The position numbers and the translations under genes were made by a program. Below are positions 1-9,600 of a stretch of 49,343 nucleotides of DNA, piece by piece (position 1 is the first letter of the stretch; each line of letters opens with the position of its first letter). The stretch is from Halobacteriales archaeon SW_7_65_23 (GTDB lineage: Archaea > Halobacteriota > Halobacteria > Halobacteriales > Haloarculaceae): assembly GCA_003022725.1 (NCBI GenBank), contig PXSQ01000030.1, positions 1 through 49,343 of the forward strand, written 5' to 3'. The notes below the pieces were generated by a model that did not search any database, was not told the origin of the DNA, and worked only from the letters and a program-made list of their open reading frames with translations.

Positions 1-264
1 CGTATCGACCGAGAGCTGATGGACGAACCCCACCTCCGGGGCCATCGCGTCTCGGTCCGGCGCGTCCACGCACTCGTCGAGGAACGCGGCCTCGAACCCC
101 GTACCGTTGCCGACCGACTCGGGCTGGCTCTGGCGGATGTCTACCGGGCGCTGGCGTACTACCACGACAACCCCGGGGAGATGCACGAACTCGAACAGCG
201 CCGAGCAGAACGGATCGAACAGTCACGCGAGAGTGGGGCGATCAGGGGACCCGAGGACCTGTAA
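1..264 (+). CDS. DUF433-family antitoxin, 5' end outside the window
   Basis: The frame is open from base 1 (RIDREL before the ATG at 19), so the gene starts upstream of the window and the ATG at 19 is probably internal. Aligned by eye with the complete DUF433 protein at 14483-14782 it keeps the same skeleton: a basic GHRVSVRRV block matching GRRIGVHHV, then an HTH-like segment ending in LADVYRALAYYHDNP matching IADIYRALVYYYDHA, and a C-terminal IRGPEDL matching IRGPDDL. DUF433 proteins are usually the antitoxin partner of DUF5615 PIN-like toxins, with the antitoxin first. Here the stop codon abuts an ATG at 265 that opens a short DUF5615-like stub, so the pair looks broken. The family call is good; the antitoxin role is inferred from the family and from the intact pair downstream. 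Confidence 0.8.
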   Translation, partial: RIDRELMDEPHLRGHRVSVRRVHALVEERGLEPRTVADRLGLALADVYRALAYYHDNPGEMHELEQRRAERIEQSRESGAIRGPEDL

Positions 265-396
265 ATGGGCGTTTCGCTGTTGCTCGACGAAATGAATGGC
301 AGGGTCAGTTCACGCTCCGAATTCGAGGAGGCTACACTCGATCGACTCTCCCCCCGTCGACGTGCGTGTGCCTCCGGAGAGACCGTTCCGCTGTAG
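265..396 (+). pseudogene. Remnant of a DUF5615 PIN-like toxin gene
   Basis: The ATG immediately follows the stop of the DUF433 gene and encodes 43 residues starting MGVSLLLDEMNG. The first ten resemble the N-terminus of DUF5615 toxins (the intact one at 14779 begins MRLLADEHIP), including the conserved acidic LLLDE segment. After that the sequence no longer resembles the family, and the reading frame ends at TAG 394-396, far short of the usual 100-120 residues. I read it as a toxin gene that lost nearly all its body, probably joined to unrelated downstream sequence. It is too short for the ORF track. It could instead be a chance ORF, but its position directly behind a DUF433 gene favours a relic. 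Confidence 0.5.
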
Positions 397-609
397 TGGT
401 CAGGGAACGTCTCCAAAAGATACGATATCCGAGAAGAATTTACCCTACGCTGGTATCCCTAATTTGGGGTACCGGGATACCTATCCCGTAATGAGTCAGT
501 TCGTCAGTTGCGGGAATGAACCGCACCCGAACACGTCGTCTCACGGGCTGAAACACCCTTCCGGGGTCGCACGGAGCGCGACTGGAACAGGGCCGCATCG
601 GAATCACAG
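397..609. other. Intergenic region upstream of the giant surface protein
   Basis: About 210 bp without a convincing gene. It holds overlapping palindromes at 452-488 (listed separately), locally AT-richer sequence around 431-470 that could contain the promoter, and otherwise nothing recognisable. The 108-aa ORF in the track (296-622) has no protein-like character. Confidence 0.5.
452..488. promoter_or_regulatory. Overlapping palindromes upstream of the surface protein gene
   Basis: GGTATCCC (452-459) is the reverse complement of GGGATACC (474-481), and CGGGATA (473-479) is the reverse complement of TATCCCG (482-488). The same GGGATA half-site therefore occurs three times within 37 bp, in alternating orientation. 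It lies about 120-160 bp upstream of the surface protein start. This arrangement suits a multi-site operator or an RNA hairpin switch. I do not recognise the motif. Confidence 0.35.
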
Positions 610-3210
610 GTGGTCGGCGTGAAACGCCGCGCGCTGGTGCTGGCAACGGTACTCGTCGTCTCGCTGGGCGTGGGCGTCACTGCCTTCTCCGGAACGGTAG
701 CAGCCGGAGCGCCGAACTGTGCCGATGTCGGCTACGAGGGAGCTGGAACGTCCGACAACCCGTATCAAGTCGGTAATGTCTCCCAACTCCAGTGTATCGA
801 GGAGCAGGGTCTCGATAATCACTACAAACTCACGCAGGATATCGACGCCAGCGGGACGAGCAGTTGGAACGACGGCTTCGATCCGATCGCAAACGACAGC
901 GAGTTTACGGGGACGTTCGACGGCGATGGACACACCGTCTCCGGTCTGACGATCGCACGACCCGCCGCAAACGAGACGGCACTGTTCGGTAGGGTCGGCG
1001 GCGACGGGACCGTCGAGAACCTCACGCTCGCCGACGCCGATATAACCGGACAGAACCAGGTCGGGACGGTCGTCGGCAACAACACCGGCGGCACCGTGCG
1101 GTTGGTCTCGGCCAGCGGCACCGTCAGCGGTGAGAACGACGCCGGCGGCCTCGTCGGCCGCAACAGCGGGACCGTCAACCGCTCGAACGCGTCGGTGGCA
1201 GTCGAGAGTTCGGGCGGGAGTGTCGGCGGACTCGTCGGCGGGAATATCGCCGGATCGGTGACGGAGTCCTACGCCACGGGCGACGCCGGAGCCCCCAGCG
1301 CGACATCAGTCGGTGGGCTCGTCGGGCTCTCCACGGCAGGGACGGTGAACGAGTCTTACGCCATGGGCAACGTGACAGGCGATTCGTATGTCGGCGGGCT
1401 CGTCGGTGACGTGCGGACTGAGGCCGGCAGTACGAGTGTCGTCGAACGCTCCTACGCGACGGGCACCGTGACGGGGAACACGAACGTCGGCGGTGTCGTC
1501 GGTGGGATGGCAGGTGCCTCGTTCAGCGACGAGTCCGTCCTCCGCGATTCCTATTTCGACGAACTGTCGACGAACCAATCGAGTGCGGTCGGATTCGCGT
1601 CGTTCGGGACGACCGTCGAAAACAACCAGGGATTCAATACGAGCGACGGGACGGGACGAGCGACCGAGATGACCGGTGTGGACGCGCCGGATAACATGAC
1701 CGCACTCGCCTTCCCCGGAACGTGGGCAGTTCGATCCGACGGGTATCCAGCGTTGGCGTGGCAGACAGTCGGTATCCAAGAACCAGCCGTTTTCGAGGTG
1801 AACGTCACCGATACGAACGCTCCCGTCACCGAAAGTGAGACACTGATAGTCACTGCGAACATCACCAACACGGGTTACGTCCAAGACACCCAGACGGTGA
1901 CGCTGAACGATACCGGCTTCAGTGACACCGAGCGGGACGCGGTTGACGTGACGCTGGCAGGTGGCGCGTCCAACGAATCGGTCGTGCTTGAGTGGACGAC
2001 CAGCGAGGGCGACGCCGGGACTGGTGATGTGACCGTCGCCAGCGAAAACGACTCCGCGACCCAGTCGGTCACCGTTCAGGAGCCGGCGAACTTCACCGTC
2101 GACGTGGTCGGGACCAACGAGCCAGTCGTCGAGGGTGACACCCTGGAAGTGACAGCCAACGTCACTAACACCGGTGACGTCCAGGCCACCCAGACCGTCA
2201 CGCTGACTGACACTGGATTCGCCGACTCACAGCGGGACGCCGTCGACGTGACGCTGGCAGGTGGCGCGTCCAACGAATCGGTCGTCCTGGAGTGGACGAC
2301 CAGCGAGGGCGATGCCGGCACCGGCGATGTCACGGTCGCGAGCGAAAACGACTCCGCTACTCAGTCCGTCACGGTCCAAGAACCGGCGAACTTCACCGTC
2401 GACGTCCTCAGCACGACCGCACCCGTTACCGAGGGTGACACTCTGGAAGTGACTGCCAACGTCACCAACACCGGCGACGCTCAGGCCACGCAGTCGATTA
2501 CCCTCACCGACACCGGATTCGCCGACTCACAGCGGGACGCCGTCGACGTGACGCTGGCGGCTGGCGCCTCCAACGAGTCGGTCGTGCTTGAGTGGACGCC
2601 GGCGAGCTTCACCGTCGACATCCTCAGCACGACCGCTCCGGTGACGGAGGGCGACACCCTGCAGGTGACCGCCAACGTCACTAACGCCGGTGACGTCCAG
2701 GCGACTCAGACCATCACGCTGACTGACACTGGATTCGCCGACTCACAGCGGGACGCCGTCGACGTGACGCTGGCAGGCGGCGCTTCCAACGAATCGGTCG
2801 TGCTTGAGTGGACGACCAGTGAGGGTGACGCCGGCACTGGTGACGTGACCATCGCGAGCGAAAACGACTCGGCTACCCAGTCCGTCACCGTCCAGGAACC
2901 GGCAGAGTTCACGGTTGATGTCATCAGTACGACTGCACCCGTTACCGAGGGTGACACCCTGGAAGTGACCGCCAACGTCACAAACATCGGCGACGCTCAG
3001 GCCACGCAGACCATCACCCTCACCGACACCGGATTCGCCGACTCACAGCGGGACGCCGTCGACGTGACGCTGGCGGCTGGCGCCTCCAACGAGTCGGTCG
3101 TGCTTGAGTGGACGCGTGGAGGGCGAGACCCTCGAAGTGACGGCGAACGTCACCAACACCGGAGACGTACAGGACACCCAGACGGTGACGCTGAACGATA
3201 CCGGGTTTGA
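610..3210 (+). CDS. Giant surface protein, segment 1: signal peptide, GLUG and CARDB repeats
   Basis: N-terminal part of a very large extracellular protein. The track start is a GTG at 610; the GTG at 619 (MKRRALVLATVL...) gives a cleaner signal peptide with a basic start, a hydrophobic core and an AxA-like cleavage region before GAPNC. Residues about 30-390 carry GLUG-type repeats (VGGLVG followed by SYATG-like strands), typical of secreted adhesins. From about residue 392, CARDB-like beta-sandwich repeats of roughly 100 residues begin (xFxVDVxxTxAPVxEGDTL...VTANVTNTGD...QSVTVQEP). One repeat near base 2597 is shortened in frame by about 28 residues. The native frame ends near base 3113 inside a repeat; residues after that (RGGRDPRSDG...) are out of frame, and the repeat continues in the next segment. 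Abundant N-x-S/T sequons fit an N-glycosylated S-layer-associated or adhesin-type protein. Confidence 0.8.
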   Translation: MVGVKRRALVLATVLVVSLGVGVTAFSGTVAAGAPNCADVGYEGAGTSDNPYQVGNVSQLQCIEEQGLDNHYKLTQDIDASGTSSWNDGFDPIANDSEFTGTFDGDGHTVSGLTIARPAANETALFGRVGGDGTVENLTLADADITGQNQVGTVVGNNTGGTVRLVSASGTVSGENDAGGLVGRNSGTVNRSNASVAVESSGGSVGGLVGGNIAGSVTESYATGDAGAPSATSVGGLVGLSTAGTVNESYAMGNVTGDSYVGGLVGDVRTEAGSTSVVERSYATGTVTGNTNVGGVVGGMAGASFSDESVLRDSYFDELSTNQSSAVGFASFGTTVENNQGFNTSDGTGRATEMTGVDAPDNMTALAFPGTWAVRSDGYPALAWQTVGIQEPAVFEVNVTDTNAPVTESETLIVTANITNTGYVQDTQTVTLNDTGFSDTERDAVDVTLAGGASNESVVLEWTTSEGDAGTGDVTVASENDSATQSVTVQEPANFTVDVVGTNEPVVEGDTLEVTANVTNTGDVQATQTVTLTDTGFADSQRDAVDVTLAGGASNESVVLEWTTSEGDAGTGDVTVASENDSATQSVTVQEPANFTVDVLSTTAPVTEGDTLEVTANVTNTGDAQATQSITLTDTGFADSQRDAVDVTLAAGASNESVVLEWTPASFTVDILSTTAPVTEGDTLQVTANVTNAGDVQATQTITLTDTGFADSQRDAVDVTLAGGASNESVVLEWTTSEGDAGTGDVTIASENDSATQSVTVQEPAEFTVDVISTTAPVTEGDTLEVTANVTNIGDAQATQTITLTDTGFADSQRDAVDVTLAAGASNESVVLEWTRGGRDPRSDGERHQHRRRTGHPDGDAERYRV

Positions 3211-3694
3211 CAGCGCCCAGCGAGACGCGGTGGACGTGACCCTGGCGGGTGGCGCCTCCAATGAATCGGTGACACTGGAGTGGGCGACTGTCGACGGCGA
3301 CACGGGCACGGGTAATGTGACTGTCGCCAGCGAGAACGACACGGACACGGAGCCGGTGACAGTGCAGGAACCGGCGTCGTTCGCGGTGAACGTCACGGAC
3401 ACGACCTCGCCGGTGGCTGAGGGTGAGACGCTGACTGTCACAGCCAACGTGACCAACGTGGGCGACGTCCAGGCCACCCAGACCGTGACGCTGGAGGACA
3501 CTGGATTCGACAGCCTCGAACGTGACGCGGTGGACGTGACGCTGGCGGCTGGCGCCTCCAACGAGTCGGTCGAACTCGAATGGGCGACTGCCGATGGCGA
3601 TGCGGGCACGGGCGACGTGACCGTCGCCAGTGAGAACGACACTGCGACCGAGTCATCACGAACACAGGTGACGTGCAGGAGACCCAGACGGTGA
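3104..3694 (+). CDS. Giant surface protein, segment 2 (shifted frame): two CARDB repeats
   Basis: Continuation of the same protein in another reading frame. The first residues overlap segment 1 out of frame; recognisable repeat sequence starts at VEGETLEVTANV near base 3116 and runs through one CARDB repeat and most of a second to ENDTATES near 3655, where the frame is lost again. Compared with intact repeats, roughly 45 residues are missing at the left junction and about 30 at the right junction, and neither loss is a multiple of three bases. There is no separate start signal, so this is not an independent gene. Either internal recombination between repeats or collapsed assembly of repeats would produce exactly this pattern. 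Confidence 0.6.
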   Translation: MSGRVEGETLEVTANVTNTGDVQDTQTVTLNDTGFDSAQRDAVDVTLAGGASNESVTLEWATVDGDTGTGNVTVASENDTDTEPVTVQEPASFAVNVTDTTSPVAEGETLTVTANVTNVGDVQATQTVTLEDTGFDSLERDAVDVTLAAGASNESVELEWATADGDAGTGDVTVASENDTATESSRTQVTCRRPRR

Positions 3695-6600
3695 CGCTGG
3701 AGGACACTGGGTTCGGTGGCGCCGAGCAGGACGCAGTCGAGGTGACGCTGGCGGGCGGCGAATCCAACGAGTCGGTGGTTCTGGAGTGGACCACTGCCGA
3801 TGGCGACGCGGGGACTGGTGACGTGACCGTCGCGAGTGAGAACGACACCGCGACTGAACCCGTAACTGTCGAAGAGCCCGCATCCTTCGACGTGGCGATC
3901 ACGGATACGAACGAACCAGTCATCCAGGGCGAGACCCTGTCGGTGACGGCGAACGTCACCAATACCGGAGACGCCCAGGCCACCCAAACGATCACGCTGG
4001 AAGACACTGGGTTCAGTGGCACCGAGCAGGACGCGGTAGACGTCACCCTGGCCGGCGGTGCCTCGAACGCGTCGGTGACTCTGGAGTGGGCAACAAGCTC
4101 GGGTGACGCCGGTAGCGGCGATGTTACGGCCGCAAGCGAGAACGACACCGATAGCACGCTAGTGACGGTGCAGGACCCGGCGTCGTTCGCGGTCGAAATC
4201 GTCGATACCACCTCGCCGGTCGTGGAGGGCGAGACGCTGTCGGTCACCGCGAACGTGACGAACACAGGTGACGTGCAGGAGACCCAGACGGTGACGCTGA
4301 ACGATACCGGGTTCGGTGGCGCCGAGCAGGATGCGGTGGATGTCACCCTGGCTGGCGGAGCGTCCAATGCGTCCGTGGTTCTGGAATGGACGACGGCGGA
4401 CGGCGACGCAGGCACGGGCGATGTTACGGTCGCCAGCGACAACGACACCGAATCCCGAAGCGTGACCGTCGAGGAGGCCCGGGCGAACTTCTCGGTGTCC
4501 ATCGACAACACGAGCGCACCCGTCGTCGAGGGTGATACCCTCTCGGTCAACGCCACCGTCAAGAATGTCGGCGACGCGACCGGCGCCCGGGATGTCAACC
4601 TCACCGACTTCGACGGGGCGGAGGTCGATACCCAGTCCGTGAGTCTCGCGGCGGAGGAGAAAACGACGGTCACGCTCAACTGGAGCACGAGCACCGGCGA
4701 CGCCGGCTCCGACAACGTGACGGTCGCCAGCGACAACGACAGCGCTTCACGGAACGTGACGGTCAACGCACCCGCGTTCTTCGCAGTCACGATCGACAGT
4801 GCCAACGCCTCGGTAACCGAGGGCGAGGATGTCGTCGTCGACTACACCGTCGAAAACACTGGCGGCGTATCCGATACCCAGGACATCATTTTCCGGGTGA
4901 ACGGGACGCAGAACGACACGGAATCCGGGGTTACCCTGAACGCTGGCGGGACGTTCAGCGACTCCTTCGTCTACCCGACGGGGGACAGTGATGTCCCCGC
5001 GATCACGGTGAACGTCAGCAGCGACGACGACGGCGCCGAGCGAACCGTCACCGTCAACGGCGTTCTGACAGCCCAGAACGACAGTTACACGGTTGACGAA
5101 GACGGGTCGCTGTCAGTGTCGGAATCGAACGGAACACTCGACAACGACACCGATCCCGACGGTGACTCGCTGTCGGCGTCGCTGGATTCGGATGTCTCGA
5201 ACGGGACCCTGACGTTGCACGACAACGGGAGCTTCGAGTACGTTCCAGACTCCGATTTCAACGGCGAGGACAGCTTCACCTACAAGGCTGACGACGGGGC
5301 GGGCGGGACCGACACCGCGACGGTGACGATCACGGTCAACGCGATCAACGACGCACCGACAGCCAACGACCTCTCGGTTACGACTGACGAGGACACCGCA
5401 GTCTCCGGAACATTCGACGCGAGCGATCCTGACGACAGTTCGCTGTCGTACTCGATTGCGAGTGCTCCGAGCAACGGAACAGTGTCGGTTAGCGGTGACG
5501 GATTCACCTACACACCTGATTCCGACTACGCTGGCAGTGATTCGTTCACATACGAGGTCAGCGACGACGACGGCGCGACGGACATGGCGACGGTGACGAT
5601 CACGGTCAACGCGATCAACGATGCGCCGATCGCAGCCAACGATAGCTACACCGTTGACGAGGACGGAACGCTGTCAGTGTCGGAAGCGAACGGCACGCTC
5701 GCCAACGACACCGATCCCGACAGCGGCGCGCTGTCGGCAACGCTGGCCTCGGATGTCTCGAACGGCTCGCTGACGCTGTACGCCAACGGGAGCCTCACGT
5801 ACACGCCCGACGACGGGTTCACTGGAACGGATTCATTCACCTACGAGATAACCGACGGCAACGGCGGCTCGGATACAGCGACAGTGACGTTCAACGTCAC
5901 AGCGACTGCGACCTCACAGTTGGACCAGGACGAGTACGTCCTGGAGTCCGACAGCGGCCAGACGATCACCGGCACCTCCACGAAGGCCGCCGGTAGCGAG
6001 GTCACTGTCCGCATCGAGAGTGAGGACCTGAACAACCCGTTCGTTGACCGCCAGACGGTCAGCGTCGAATCCGACGGCACCTTCAGTGCCGAGTTCGACG
6101 TGAGCTCCCTGCCGGAGGGAACGAACCTCACGGTCCAGCTCTTCAACTCCAACGGCAACGAGATCGACACCGCGACGGCTCGCATCGCGCAGCCGGCGAG
6201 CTTCGAGGTCTCCAACCTCGACGCCCCGTCGACCGCGGTGATCGGCGACACCGTCACGGTGACGGCTGACGTCACGAACACCGGTGACGTCGAAGGCACG
6301 ACGGACGTCGAGTACGTCTTCGCCGGCGACGTCATCAGTGAACTGACGCAGTCGGTCACGCTCTCGGGTGGCGCGACGGAGACCGTCACCTTCGAGATCC
6401 TGATCATCGAGGACATCCCGCCGGGCACCTACGAGCACGGTGTTCGGGCTGGCGACGGCTCGCGGTTCGCGGAGATCACGATCCTGGAGGAGCAGCCGGC
6501 GAGCTTCGAGGTCTCCAACCTCGACGCCCCGTCGACCGCGGGGTTCGGCGACACCGTCACGGTGACGGCTGATGTCACGAACACTGGCGACATCCAAGGC

Positions 6601-9600
6601 AGGACGGTCGTCGAGTACGTCTTCGCCGGCGACGTCATCAGTGAACTGACGCAGTCGGTCACGCTCTTTGGTGGCGCGACGGAGACCGTCACCTTCGAGG
6701 TGCCGATCAGCGAGGACGTCCCGCCGGGCACCTACGAGCACGGTGTTCAGGCTGGCGACGGCTCGCAGTTCGCGGAGATCACGATCGAGGAGCAGCCCCC
6801 GCCGACCGCCGAGAACGACAGCTACACTGTCCCGGAGGACGCGACGCTGTCGGTGTCGACGGAAAACGGCACGCTAGCCAACGACACCGATCCCGACGGC
6901 GACGCGCTGTCGGCGACGCTGGTTTCGGACGTCTCGAACGGCTCGCTGACGCTGTACGCTAATGGAAGCTTCGAGTACGTTCCAGACCCCGATTTCAACG
7001 GTGAGAACAGCTTCACCTACGAGGCGAGCGACGGGTCGGGCGACACGGATACAGCGAGTGTCACGATCACGGTGTCGGCGGTCAACGACGCCCCGGAGAT
7101 CACGTCCGGGCCCGCGAACGCCACTATAGACGAGGAGAACGCGACGGTACTGTCAGTGGCCGCGAACGACGCCGACGGGGACGCACTCTCCTACGACTGG
7201 AATCTGAGCGGGATCGGAAGCCTGAACGCGACGTCCGGGGCCTCGGTCAGATACGACGCCCCCGACGAACTGGCTTCGGAAGATACCGCGACGATAACGG
7301 TCACTGTCAACGACAGTACCACCGAGATCACGGCGACGGCCACGATTACCGTGCGTCCAGTCAACGACGCCCCGGAGATCACGTCGCCACCGATGAACGC
7401 GACGGTCGATGAGGAGAACAGTACCGTTCTCTCGGTGACTGCGACCGACAACGACACTACCGATACGCTCTCCTACAACTGGACCCTGACCGGCAACGGC
7501 AGCCTAAATACGACGACCAGCACGTCCATCAGATACGACGCCCCCGAGGAACTCACCTCGAACGGGACCGCGACAGTGACGGTCTCGGTCAACGACAGCG
7601 AGGCGAACGCGACCGCCACGGCCACGATCACGATTGTAGCGGTCAACGGCGCGCCAACCGCAGCCAACGACAGCTACACCGTCGACGAGGATGGGACGCT
7701 ATCCGTGTCGGCAGCGAACGGTACGCTTGCCAACGATACCGACCCAGAGGGCGGCTCGCTGTCGGCGTCGGTCGTCTCCTGGCCCTCTAACGGCAGCCTG
7801 ACGCTTTTCGCAAACGGCTCCTTCGAGTACACGCCCGATACTGACTTCAACGGCCAGGATAGCTTCACCTACGAGGCGAGCGACGGGTCGGGCGGCACGG
7901 ATACAGCGAGTGTCACGATCACGGTGTCGGCGGTCAACGACGCCCCGGAGATCACGTCCGGGCCCGCGAACGCCACCCTCGATGAGGAGAACAGTACCGT
8001 TCTCTCGGTGACGGCGACCGACAACGACACTACCGATACGCTCTCCTACAACTGGACCCTGACCGGCAACGGCAGCCTAAATACGACGACCAGCACCACC
8101 GAGGTCACAGCGACGGCCACGGTCACGGTCAATCCAGTCAACGACGCCCCCAAGATCACGTCCTCGCCTGCGAGTGCTACCGTCGACGAGGAGAACAGTA
8201 CCGTTCTCTCGGTGACGGCGACCGACAACGACACTACCGATACGCTCTCCTACAACTGGACGCTGACCGGCAACGGCAGTTTGAACGCCTCCTCGGGAAC
8301 AGCCGTCAGATACGACGCCCCCGACGAACTTGCCTCGCAGGAGGACGTGACGCTGACCGTCACTGTCAATGACAGCATCACAGAAGTCACGGCGACGGCG
8401 ACGGTCACGGTCAATCCAGTCAACAACGCTCCCGAGATCACGTCGGCACCCGCGAACGCCACCGTCGATGAGGGTAACGAGACCGTGCTGTCGGTGGAGG
8501 CGACCGACAACGACGGTGACGCGCTCTCCTACAACTGGACACTGACCGGTAATGGAGGGCTCAATGACACCTCCGGAACCGCCGTGCGGTACGACGCCCC
8601 CGACGAACTCGCCTCGCGGGAGAACGTGGCGGTTACCGTCACGGTCGACGACGGAACCGCGAACGTGTCGGCCAACGCTACCGTGACGGTCAATCCGGTC
8701 AACGACGCTCCCGAGATCACGTCCGGGCCAGCGAACGCCACCGTCGACAAGGGGAACACGACGGTGCTGTCGGTGACTGCGGCCGACAACGACACCACAG
8801 ATACGCTCTCCTACACTTGGACGCTGACCGGCAACGGCAGTCTGAACGCCACATCCGGGACGTCGGTCAGATACGACGCTCCGGACGAACTCGCGGCCAA
8901 CCGGACTGCGACCGTGCGAGTCAACGTGAGCGACGGGACGACGAACGCGACCGCAACGGCAACGATCACCATCGTCGCGGTCAACGATGCGCCGACCACA
9001 GCCAACGACAGCTACAGCGTTGACGAGGACGCGACCCTGTCGGTGTCGGCGGAAAACGGCACGCTGGCGAACGACACCGACCCCGACGGCGATATCCTGA
9101 ACGCCTCGGTTGTGCGTGGTCCGTCGAATGGGAGCTTGACGCTTTTCACCAACGGATCCTTCAAGTACGTGCCCGACCGCGATTTCAACGGGGAGGACAG
9201 CTTCACCTACGAGGCCAGCGACAGAGCGGGCGGGACCGACACGGCGATGGTCACGATCACGGTTTCCGCAGTGAACGACGCCCCCGAAATCACGTCGGCG
9301 CCCGCGAACGCCACGGTTGAGGAGAAGAACTCCACCGTCCTGTCGGTGGAGGCGACGGACGCCGACGGCGACACGCTCTCTTACACTTGGACGCTGGCAG
9401 GGAACGGCAGTCTGAACGCGACATCAGGCACGTCGATCAGATACGACGCCCCCGAGGAACTCGCCGCGAACGAAACCGCGACGGTGACTGTCTCGGTCAA
9501 CGATAGCACGGCGAGCGCGACCGCGACGGTGACGATCACGGTCGTCGCGGTCAACGACGCGCTGACCGCAGCCAACGACAGCTACACCGTCCCGGAAGAC

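Noticed and set aside
3100-3700. Programmed ribosomal frameshifting in the surface protein
   Set aside because: Parts of repeats are missing at each break, so a simple slip would not restore the protein; no slippery heptamer with a downstream structure is visible.
3043-4805. Long minus-strand ORFs (314 and 455 aa) opposite the surface protein
   Set aside because: They mirror the repeat codons of the plus strand (Val/Ser/Thr-rich antisense translation) and match no protein pattern.
1785-5070. Regular DNA repeats of about 300 bp, considered as a CRISPR-like or satellite array
   Set aside because: The repeats keep reading frame and encode CARDB beta-sandwich domains; divergence is mainly at third codon positions.
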